Assembly: GCA_030844895.1 (NCBI GenBank)
Contig: JAUTDX010000223.1
Coordinates: forward strand, 62,001-126,000
Source of the DNA: Ambrosia x helenae
Taxonomy: Eukaryota > Streptophyta > Magnoliopsida > Asterales > Asteraceae
Direction: 5' to 3'
Length of the DNA: 64,000 bases
Below are positions 44,761 to 56,400 of the stretch, piece after piece. Position 1 is the first letter of the stretch; every line of letters begins with the position of its first letter. The notes under the pieces are model-generated. The model saw only the letters and a list, made by a program, of their open reading frames with translations. It had not been told where the DNA came from and ran no database searches. The position numbers were made by a program, and so were the translations under genes.

Positions 44761-46600
44761 TCAAATTTGAGCCACCTCTCAAATGCCAAGGTTTTCCAAT
44801 TCGCTCAAATCTTCAAACATAAATAAATAAGTGTTTTCCTTTATATCTTCTACCAAACTTACAAGTGTGCTAGACTTTTTTTCGTAAACCCTTTTATTTC
44901 TCCATATAACCCAAGACTTTTTTTCGTAAACCCTTTTATTTCTCCATATAACCCAAAGAGTCACCATAACAATAAAAAACATCATTTTTTTTTTTTTTTT
45001 TTTGAAAATTAGGCCCTTTGATCAAACATAAAACACATGAGACCGAATGACCTTGTTTGACTCTTTTTATTATAAAAAAAAAAACACACACACCAATTAA
45101 AATAACCTCAACCTTCTATTTATACTAAATTAAACCCAAAACTAGTAGGACTTAAACACCAATTAGATAATTACTTAATCCTAAACTATATAACCTAAAC
45201 CCATTAAATAAAATACTAATAATAGTTGGACCAAACAACTAAATAATAATATATAAACCAAACTTTATCTTCAACCTTTTTGAGTTATCTTGAACCCACT
45301 TCAACTCCAAATAGGATTAACTCTTCAGTTTTGGAGTTGCACCATGCCCAATTAATTGAAAACCTCTGTCACTATATTGTCACTGTATTGGAGAGACAAG
45401 ACCTGAGGATTTCGTCTAAATTCCCACCGTCCACCAAATATACTTAGCCGCAGTGGCGAAGCTTGGTTTCAGAATCGGTGGGGGCACTTAATTTTTTTCG
45501 ATCGGTAGTGGCAAATCGGCGGGGGCCGAACTCAACCCAGACTCAATTTACCTATGAAAATCGTAAATTTATACCACTGCGCCTGAAAACAGGGAGGCCA
45601 GGGCCACCCCTGGCCCTTCTTATCCTTCGTCCCTACTTAGCCGCACGCCAACTCACCAAGACATGATTGACTGTTTCTTCCGCATACCTACATCAGGCAC
45701 GCCTTTGGTTTCCCACATCAATCCCTCTTCGTGCCAGCTCCAACACAGTTGGGATTCTCCTCGCCAATGCTTTCCACGAAACATGTTAGCTATTGGGGTC
45801 GCCCAACTACACCGTTGCATAGCATAACCTACAACATCACTATCTCCTTCATTTCTTAGCTCTTACGAACCACTTTTACCTAAACGACATCATTTCCATT
45901 TATCCTTATTGTCGGTTATAACACATCTATGTAGTGCAAAAAAACTCACTGCATTCAGGACCTGAAACCGGATATGACACCCATTCTCCAATCTTGCCAT
46001 AATTATCTCGAACTCAAGTTTTTTTCTCAGCAGCTTTTTTAAATATATTTGGATATAAAGAACATAGCGGCCCCTTGTACCCATGTATCATACTAGAATT
46101 TTGTGCTTCCGCTAAAGCCTAAGGAACTTACCATGTTGCTGCTCTATGTTAATATTTAACTTTTGGAAATTCCTCCACACCAGAATCAACTCTTTTCCCC
46201 ATCGTCTACCATGGATCACTTTAGTCCATAGTTGATCACTTTTATCTCTGAACATCGGACCTCCCCACCTAAAAGTCCTTCAAGAGTCTCTGTATCCTTA
46301 ACCTGCGCCTTATACAATAAAATATATATATCGGAAACTCCCTAGCACGAAATTTACAAAAATCACCCTCCCCGGAAAAGATAAATTCCTCACCCTCCAA
46401 ATCGACAACCTTACTTTGAATTGGTCGACCACATGTTTCCGGCTAGAAACTTAATTTGTTCATATTTTCACCAATAAGTAAACCTAAATGTTGAAACAAA
46501 AATTTCCTGGCTCTAAAATGCAAAATTCCCCTTGTTTCATTAAGTTGCTCATCTTCTAAAGCTACCCCATGTAACTAACTCTTGTGTAGATCGATTAACC
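44761..46600 (-). pseudogene. LINE (RT-type) 3' remnant, decayed
   Basis: Minus-strand frames broken by many stops and shifts recall the C-terminal end of plant LINE ORF2. Around 45790-45640 a stretch reads like ALARRIPTVLELARRGID and EETVNHVLVS, the zinc-finger-like end domain of such proteins. At 44985-44779 WVIWRNKRVYEKKS occurs twice because of a 42-bp tandem duplication (44873 and 44915). A hAT MITE splits it at 45451-45635, and 44986-45430 looks like inserted AT-rich sequence. The RT core is not visible. Confidence 0.45.
45451..45635. mobile_element. hAT-type MITE with 8-bp duplication
   Basis: The start cagtggcgaagc pairs with the end cttcgtccctA type (about 8 of 11 bases), and cttagccg flanks both sides (45443-45450 and 45636-45643). 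The element is 185 bp. Confidence 0.8.
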
Positions 46601-46677
46601 TTCAAACTTGATACCACGTAGAACACACGAAGAATCCGGTTCAAGTTTTTAAGATTTGCAACACTCGGATCTCCCAC

Positions 46678-46866
46678 TAGTGACGTAGCTTCAACTTTTG
46701 GATGGTAGGGCCGAAAGTAGCAAGACCCAAATTTTGTTCAAATCGGTGGGGGCCAGACTCAAAAAATTACAATTTGTTTTTTGATAAAACTAGAAGAATT
46801 TACATTACTAAGCTAAAAATCGATGGAGGCAGGGACATCCCCGACCCTCATTAAGCTTCGCCCCTG
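46678..46866. mobile_element. Related MITE, decayed flanks
   Basis: It has the same end family as the element at 45451: left tagtgacgtagctt, right aagcttcgcccctg. Inner words (aaatcggtgggggcc, gggacatccccgaccct) also match. The 8-bp flanks no longer agree. Confidence 0.6.
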
Positions 46867-46911
46867 ATTTCGGCTCTCGCAAAGACCATCGTTAGCATAA
46901 GAAATCATAGG

Positions 46912-47176
46912 CAATGTTTTCATAACCGGACCTGACGTCGAACCGGCATCCTTACTGGTTCACTGGTCCATCCGATCAAACCGAATGTAAGAACCAGATG
47001 ATGTCATAAAATTAATATGGTAAAATTTTAAAAACATATAAATAATCTGGTTCAGCCCTTTAAAACCCAGTTCAATTGGTCCGACCTGCTGGTCCACCGG
47101 TCCAACCTCTGGTCCGATGCACCCCGGTTCAATACTTCGACTCGGACCGGTTCGACAAACCCAGTTTCAAACAGTG
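46912..47176. mobile_element. hAT-type MITE with perfect 8-bp duplication
   Basis: It starts caatgttttcataaccgg and ends ccagtttcaaacagtg; atcatagg flanks both sides (46904-46911 and 47177-47184). The body is full of ggttc/ggtcc words. The element lies about 320 bp upstream of the sorting nexin ATG. Confidence 0.8.
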
Positions 47177-47184
47177 ATCATAGG

Positions 47185-47499
47185 GACACTTTAAGTAGCG
47201 GTCTAGTTGCGAAAGCCGAAAGCCTTCTTTCTTTCTTTCTGTATCTTCCATTTATCTTTCCCAAAATAGCATGCCACGTCGGATATTCTAACACGCCACG
47301 TGGATATTATATGTATCTGCAATAAAGAGTAATCCGTTGTAGGCCTCCCTTTTCTCCAGCGGTTCATATATTTCAAACCCCATAAGAATTCCCGCAAATT
47401 CATATTCATCCTATGATTTCCTCTAATTTATTTGCATGACGACGTTTATAATCATTAACTAATAATAAATTAGGGCTTTTTTACGTAAAAAAAATCGGT
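47185..47499 (+). promoter_or_regulatory. Likely promoter and leader of the sorting nexin gene
   Basis: It contains a G-box gccacgtgg at 47295-47303 and a related gccacgtcgg at 47273, which bZIP or bHLH factors could bind. No strong TATA box is seen. Confidence 0.4.
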
Positions 47500-50400
47500 A
47501 TGGAGACGTTACAGGATCTGATCAAAGAGGCAAAGCTTCGTACAACGTGGTGGGCGATTTGTATCTTCATCCTCTCTTTTTTCTTATCTAGTAAGTTTCT
47601 CTATTTTTTTTTTATTTTTAGGTTTTAATCATCATTTTGTGTTTTTGTTGCTTAATTAATAATATATTTGTTTTTGATTAATATTTTGTTACGGTTAATT
47701 GTAATTAATTTTCATGTAGTGATTATTGCATGAGTTTTGGATCTAAACAACCAATTATTATTGTGTATTTATATCCGAATGTTGATAACTTTATTGCTTA
47801 ATCATTTTATTTGTTGTTGCTTAATATCTAGAATTGAAGATGTTTTTGTTCAGTTTTTGTCACCAGTGAGTTGAAAGCACAGCCAGAGTGGTGACTATTG
47901 CATAAATTTTGGATCAAAACAATCGATCATAGATTTAATTCGCGTGTTTGATCACTTAATTGTTTATTCTTTGTGTGTTTTGTGTTTAATGGCTATAATT
48001 GAATATGTTTTTGCGCATTTTCGGTCACCAGTGAGTTGGAATCAATTTCAAGGTGGTGGCTATCGCATGAATTTTGGGTTAAAACGATTAATTATGGATT
48101 TATATCGAAATGTTGATCTCTTAATTGTCTAATCATAATCGACATTTTGTATGTTTTGTGGATTTTAAGTTAAAACGATTAATTATGGATTTATAACCGA
48201 ATGGTATCTCTTAATTGTTTAATCATAATAGACATTTTGTCTGTTTTTGCTTAATATCTAGAGTTGAAATGTATTCCAAAGTGGTGATTATAGGTTTGAA
48301 TATAACAGATACTTTATTGTTTAATCATTGTGTTTGTTCTTGCTTAATATCTAGAATCAAAGATGTTTTTGCTCAATTTTTGTTGACAGTGGGTTGAAAT
48401 TAGTTCCAAAGTGGTGTGATTATTGCATCATGGATCAAGACAGCCAATTATAGATTTTTATCCCATTGTTAATCACTTAATTGTTCAATCATAACAGATG
48501 CTTAATTGTTTAATCATTGCATTTGTTCTTGCTTAATATCTATAACTGAAGATGTTTTTGCACAATTTTTGGTTCCAAACTGGTGATTATTGCATGAAAT
48601 TTGGATCGAAACAATCAATTCTAGATTTACATCCGAATGTCAAACACTTAAATGTTTAATTGAAATTTTGTAACAGACACTAGCCAATCGATGTGGATGA
48701 ACGTTCCAACAGCAATTCTCCTGGTATCAGGAGTTCATATTATAATAACCGAAGTGGAAATCCGTTGGAAGATCAGGAAACCTAACAGACAATCATACTT
48801 GGAACATCTAGAGCGAAAACAAATGTCTGTGAATGATTCTCGTCTTACCACGTTGCCTCCCCAACCTAAATGGAAGAAGAAGATTGATTCTCCGGTAGTT
48901 GAGGCTGCAATGGAGGATTTCGTTAATAAGCTTTTGCATGAATTTGTGGTTGATTCGTGGTATTCGGCTTTAACACCTGATAAAGAAGCACCACAGCTTC
49001 TACATTCAGTTATTATGGAGGTTCTTGCTGAAACCTCTGCAAGAGTCAAAGACATAAACCTTGTTGACTTGCTAACCAGGTTGGTAATTTTAGGAACCGC
49101 TAATGTCATAGGATAACAACATACTTATTTTGGCAACTATGCTTAATAACTTGGTTTTAAAAAGCGCGAGGCACTCTTGAGGCTTTTAGGTACCAAAATC
49201 CAAGGCGTGTGCATTACATACACGAGACGTTGCTCTTTGTACAACCAAATAAGCTTTATCTACAACTAGAAGCTACGTCCGTCTAATCTAATTTACTTTT
49301 AACCCTTTTATTAAGTTAGTTAGTTAACCTCTCGTAATATCTTCACCCCTTTGTTTATTTTTACATATGTGCTCTACTAGGAGTATAGACCCTAATTTTG
49401 ACTCAAAAGTACATGAGGCGCTGCCTCAAGCACCTGGTGCGTTTTTCTAATGGCCTCGTGCCTCAGGCGCACGTTTTAAAACCAAGCTCGATAATGGTAT
49501 TCATTATTTATACCTTTTTAAAGGGGTTATTTTGGTAATTGGTCATGTCGATATAACTAGTAAAAGGATTAATTATTTTGCCACCTTGCTAGAAAATTGG
49601 CTAGTTTGGTAATTATAATTTTGTTTAATTGTCTAGTTTAATAATGATACTTTTTTCGAAACGGGCAATGTTGTACATTTTCTTTAAAAAGTTCAAAAGC
49701 TCATATATACCCTTTTAAAATTCATAATATGATATTTGTCCATTTTATAGTAAGTAAACTAAAACCAGTTCCTGATAACAAGTCAACAATTTGTGTCACT
49801 GCATATACGACGAGAACATTATGTGCTGAGATGATTCATAGTAATAATGCTGCTTTCTTGTTCATATGTGTGATGAAATGGGAAAATAACTTTCTTTTTG
49901 TTACTTTATTGAATATGGAACATATAAATATGCAGTTGGTACAATACTGACTATAATACAAAAATGTGTTAGTGATGTTGGATCAATTATGCATTCCATT
50001 GTTTCAGGGATGTAGTTGATTTAGTAGGGGAACACTTAGAGGTTTTCAGAAAAATGCAAGCGGCAATTGGGAGGGAGGTTATGGTGACATTATCTTCTGA
50101 CGAACGAGATGAAAGATTAAAACACCATCTAATGGCTTCTAAGGAGCTCCATCCAGCTTTAATATCTTCAGAGAGTGAGTACAAGGTGTGAGTGGAGAGT
50201 TTTATTATAAAATTAACTAATATCTGTGGCTAACATTTTGTGAATATTGTCTAATGTTGCTCAATTTTGTAGTTTCTTAAACGAATTATAGGGGCGCTTT
50301 TGACAGCAGTTCTTAGACCACGAGAAGCACAGTGCCCTGTAGTTCGGTGCATTGCACGTGAGCTTTTAACATGTTTGGTAGTCGAACCAGCAATGCGATT

Positions 50401-53400
50401 TGCATGCCCTGGGTGAGTTTTAAGAGTCAAAGTACTAGTGTTTGGGATTGATTATTTAAACAGTTTATGTTTTATAAGCAGAAGCCGATAATCAGCTTTT
50501 TGGAAACAACTTATATCACAGTATGGGTAAACTTGTAAGTTTGATTACACAAAGAATTATCAAGCTGAAATAAGCAATATCAAATTGCTTATTGAATACA
50601 ACTTATTTCATAATAAAGTGTTTATCTGCTTTTATGAACGCAATAAGCAGCAGATAACCGGTTTTCAGAGGCCGTTTTTTAGAGGTAATTACCTAAGATA
50701 ACACTTAAAAGTTTCAGTTTTTTTTTTAAATTAATTTAAGGTAAAAAAAAAAAAGTCGGCATGGTCAAAGTTACAAGCGCGCCAATTGTCACCGTGTCTG
50801 ACTACATAAAATTAAAACCATTTGAAGTTGGTTTCACTGATTCAAAATTTAGAAACCTTGATGGTTCTTACCGGACTAGAATGGTTAAGTTACTTTTTAT
50901 AGCAACCATCGTTTTTTAATAATAACTCTATAAGATATAATTTATGTACTTTCAATCCTGAAATTATGTATTTTATACATTTTCTATTGACAGGCGTATC
51001 AATGAGTTGATTGAGGCTATTTTTCTAGCCAACAATAATATAGAAGGGAAAGATGCAGGTGGTAATCAGTCAACTAATGTAATGGGTCAAAGTCAAACCC
51101 CGAATCAGGAAAAAAGTCAAGATTTGGGTTGCATTAAAGATGGGTCTTCTAGCAGTCAAAAGAATGATACATCTAAAGTCCAAAAGGAAACGGTTTTAAA
51201 CCCATCTGGGCCCATGGCTTGTGGTCCGGTTCAAGATGAACCGTTGAACCCACCGACATCTGCTTGGGCCCGGGGTCTTGAGGCTGCAACCCAAAGGAGA
51301 ACAGAAGTCCTTCATCCTGAAAATCTTGAAAATATGTGGACCAAAGGAAGAAACTACAAAAAGACATCTCATAAGAAAATAGAAGGCTCCGGCATAAATG
51401 AAAATAATAATGATCAAACACTAGAGCAAAATCTTGATGGAGTTTTGAGTGACCAAAGCAAGACATCTGATCCTTCAGATTTAGCTAATGAAAATAACTA
51501 TAATGTTCATGGAAGTAAATCTATTATGGAAAGATCAAATAGTGTTTCTGACTTGAACATTCAAAATCAAGTTTGTGGAAATGCGAATGTTGGGGGAGAT
51601 AATGATGTAAATAGTGTTGATATTGTTTCGGATAAAGTGACACGTACCGAAGGGTTCGTTCCAAAGCTCAGGTGTCGGGTAAGATTATTTTTTTGAGAAA
51701 ATTCAAGATTTTTTGCATAAAAAAAACTAACGTACTTTTTTTTGGTACATCCGAGTCACTAAAAGATGTTTTTGTATCGCATTTGGTTATTTTGTAACTC
51801 ATATTTCAACAATATTATGTAAAATTCAACATTACTTATAAAACTAACATCTTTATGTATAAATTTATTTATTTTAATGAAAGTTAGGATTTTTGAAAGC
51901 TGGTTTTTGATCTACAAAATGACCAAATGGGACAAAAGACCATATTTTAATGCCTCATGTGTAAAAAGAAGTACATGGACACATGAAAGTATGTTGGTAT
52001 TTTATTAAAAAAAATCCTAAGTTGAAATTGTTTTGTTCTTAAATTTGTATCTATTTTGAGGATATGTTCATCTTACAGGTTTTAGGAGCATACTATGAAA
52101 ATATTGACTCAAAATCATTTGCAGTTTATTCGATTGCGGTTACAGATGCTGATAACAAGACTTGGTTGGTGAAAAGAAGGTATTGATTCCGACTTTCTGA
52201 GCTCTTTAGGGGGGGTGTTTGGATTGCTTATTACCTTTTGACACATTAACCTGTTTTGAGTCTGCTTATCCAAACTGCTTTTTATTATCTTATTATTTGA
52301 TTTTTTAAGGGTTAAAAGCTTAAATAATTGGGTTACACCAGCTGCAACAAAATTACTTATTCACCCTTCTCTCATTTTATTCACCAAAAAAATTTGCCAA
52401 ACACGCAAACAATAACAGAACATACACACACCATCTTATACAAGCCTGTTTCATTGTAGTTTGTTGTTGGTTATTTAATATCACATAACCACTTTAAAGA
52501 CACAGCCAAACACCTCTTAATTATTATTTTTTTCCTTACTTTGTCAGCAGATACAGGAATTTTGATAGATTGCACCAACATCTGAAGAACATTCCTAATT
52601 ATAAATTACAATTGCCTCCTAAAAGAATATTCTCATCTAGCACAGAGGATGCATTTGTTCATAAACGTTGTATACAACTTAATAAATATCTTCAGGTTCA
52701 GTCTAAATTCTTTTACTAATTTCCAAAAACTTAATCTCTTGATTTAAGATTGATATTTTCGGTCTTTTTTGTTGAATTTCTAAATATGTATGCAATTGGT
52801 TTGTGTTTCGGTTATAGAGAGGGAGAAAGAATTTGGAGGGAAGTTTTGAAAAGTAGTATAATTGTTAGAAGTAATTTTGATTCATATTTATAAACATGTG
52901 TTAATTAAGTTATGTACATATGTTAGATATTGATATTATCTTATATATCATAAGTTTAGATATAATAAGTGTTGACTAGTGTGTCACACACATGACCGAA
53001 CGGTTATAGAAGTTATAAGGGGACATGTTGGTTTAGTCGCACCCCTCTAGTATGTATAAATAGGGTTGAAACATTGTATTTATTTGTGTGGAAAAGTATT
53101 GTTTCATATAACTACTTTTCAAAGTTTCCCTCCAAACTCTCCCTCTATATTTCCGATCAAACAAACCGTATACAATCATTCAATTCATTCCAGAATTCAA
53201 CATGGCATCAGAGCCAAAAGAACCAAAGATCTGTGGTGGTTTATTCGATGTTAACAAGGAAGAAGAAGATTGTTTGGGAACAAAGGGCGGTTATGGTTTT
53301 GGGACGCTAATTCCCAATATAGTGTATGATCATGCGGATCATAAATGGAAGGCCAAGAAGGCAGAACCCGAGAGCAGTGGAGACTCTCTTAATATCAAGA

Positions 53401-56400
53401 TATCTTCGTTTAACACTGGATCAAGTAGCGTGTCCGTGAGGGATCACTAAAGAAAGAAGAAGAAAGCACAAAAGGAATTCAATCGACAAGTGAAGTTCGA
53501 TCAAGAAGTGCCCGAATATCCTTCTACTATGTGTTTTAGTAAGTGCAAAGAACCCTTTCATTATAGGTGTAATTGGCCTAAGAAAATAGGAAAGACCGAA
53601 TTTATGGTTAAGGGAAGTGACGAAAAGGGTTGGAATGATATATGGTTTGCGAGTTTGACTCGAAAGGAACATGGATGTGGCAACAAAGATTTGTTTATAG
53701 TGTTAAACAATTCATTTGGAATAGAAGGTTGCCCTAGTGGTTATAGAAAAGAATATTTTCGTGGTAAAGGATCGGTGGCGATCACAAGTGGTGGGCAATT
53801 GCATAAGATTCAAAACGTTTTTTACGTACCCATACTTAGAAGAAACGTGTTAAGCATTGAGAAGTTAACACAAGAGGGTTTAGAGATTGAGTTTGATGGT
53901 GATGTTTGTAACATCAAGAGGCCAATCATACAAGAGGTTAGAAAGGTTATTACATATCGCATTTGTGAAGGGGACGACCACTTTACATTCAAGTGTCCCG
54001 CTTTTGATCACGGCCGAAAAGAGAAAGAAGAAAAGGGCCGTAACATTGATGATCAAAGCAGAATCAAAAGAGAATTATTTCAGAAAATTGCGAAGGGTCC
54101 AAAGGTAAAGGAAAGAGAATTAGATTCGAAGGTGACAATACGAAGGGAATAACCGATGAAGATAAGGAAAGAGCGTCCATTTTTAAACACTTTGATGACT
54201 ATTCCATTAACAAAGATGAATATGAAGGTGTTATGGAAAGAGGTCCGGTGATGTATCCAACCGAAGGTACACAATTACAAGATTGTATTGTCTTTATGGA
54301 TTTAATCCATATTACTACCATGGTTGAAAGATACAAGAGAAGGTTCGAGTTGGAGTTTGAAAGAACCGTAGATTGGTTTATGGAAGAGTTCTTAAAGATA
54401 AGAATTAGAGCACCAATCCCACCAAGAGATGAAACGGGTTATCCAATTTGTTTATTGGATCTTTACAAGATGGTACAAATATTTGGTGGCTATGACAAAG
54501 TGACAAAGGACGAGAATTGGACGGTATATGGAAGAGGATTGCCAAGCCTAGTGTCAAAGAGAGACATCACAAGAAACCTAAGCCAAACATACGTCCGCTA
54601 TCTAGAGATGATTGAGTGGTATCATCTAAAGTACAAAGGAAGAGAACTGGTGGTCGAAATCAACAATGAAGCAAGAAAAGATCACAAGTCGAAAGAGGCC
54701 GAATGGAGTGATTCGGACTTGCCCCCGAAGAAAAGATCAAGATCCTCATCAAGTGAAGATTAAAGACGATATGCATGGAATCAAGATTAGGAGGGAAAAT
54801 GTTGGAAGTAATTTTGATTCATATTTATAAACATGTGTTAATTAAGTTATGTACATATGTTAGATATTGATATTATCTTAGATATCATAAGTTTAGATAT
54901 AATAAGTGTTGACTGGTGTGTCACACACATGACCGAACAGTTATAGAAGTTATAAGGGGACATGTTGGTTTAGTCGCACCCCTTTAGTATGTATAAACAG
55001 GGTCGAAACATTGTATTTATTTGTGTGGAAAAGTATTGTTTCATATAACTACTTTTCAAAGTTTCCCTCCTAACTCTCCCTCTATATTTCTGATCAAACA
55101 AACCGTATACAATCATTCAATTCATTCCAGAATTCAACAATAATAACTTAAACTTTTCTACACAAATGAAATGTACAATGTTTGACCCTATATATACATA
55201 TCAAACGGGTATGACTGAACTGACATGACCCTTTATAACCAACATAACCGTCTTAAACAACTTGTGACACACCGGTTCACAATTATTAATTTCTAGACTT
55301 TAGGACATAATATTATAACACCTAACATATGTACAAAACTTAATTAACATATGTTTTTTGAATCAAGATTACTTCTAACATTTTCCCCCTAATCTTGATT
55401 CCATAAACTTCTTGTTTAATCTTCACTTGATGATGATCTTGATCCTTTCTTTGGGGGTAGGTCTTCATCATCCCACTCGGCTTCCTTTGTCTTGTGATCA
55501 TTGCTTGCTTCATTATCAACTTCGACCACTAGTTCTCTTCCTTTGTATTTTAGATGATACCACTCGATCATCTCTTGATAACGGACGTATCTTTGCCATA
55601 GATTTCTTGTGATATCTCTCTTCGACACTAAACTCGGCAATCCTCTTACATATCCCATTGACATGGCCACTACCGTCCAATTCTCGTCCTTTGTCACTTT
55701 GTCATAGCCACCAAATATTTGTACCGTCTTATAAAGATCCAATAAACTTATTGGATAACCCGTTTCATCTCTTGGTGGGATTGGTGCTCTAATTCTCATC
55801 TTTAGGAATTCTTTCATAAACCAATCAATGGTCCTTTCGTACTCTAACTCGAACTTTCTTTTGTATCTTTCAACCATGGTAGATATATGGATTAAATCCA
55901 AAAATACAACACAATCTTGTAATTTCATACCTTCGGTTGGATACATAACCGGACCTCTCTCCATAAAACCTTCGGCTTGGTCTTTGTTAATGGAGAAATC
56001 ATCAAAGTGCTTCGAATATGGACGCTCTCACCTTGTCCTCTTTGGTTATTCCCTCCATCTTGTCGCCTTCATATCTAATTCTCTTTCGTTTGTCCTTAAT
56101 ATCTTCGGATGTTTCTACACTGTTGTCGCCTTCGGGCTTTTGTTTTTCGGGATATTTGAAAGTAAAGTGATCATCTCCATCACAAACACGACAAGTTATA
56201 ATCTTTCGGACCTTTTGTATAATCGGCCGCTTGATGTGACACACGTCACCATCAAATTCAATCTCCAATCCTTCTTGTGTTAGTTTGTCAATACTTAACA
56301 TGTTCCTTCTTAGTGTGGGTACGTAATAGACATTCTTGATTTTGCGTAATTGCCCACCACTTGTGATCACCACCGATCCTTTGCCACGGAAATACTCTTC

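Noticed and set aside
53066..53310. Short plus ORFs in the E1 LTR and leader
   Set aside because: They overlap the LTR and the true ARID-protein start in other frames.
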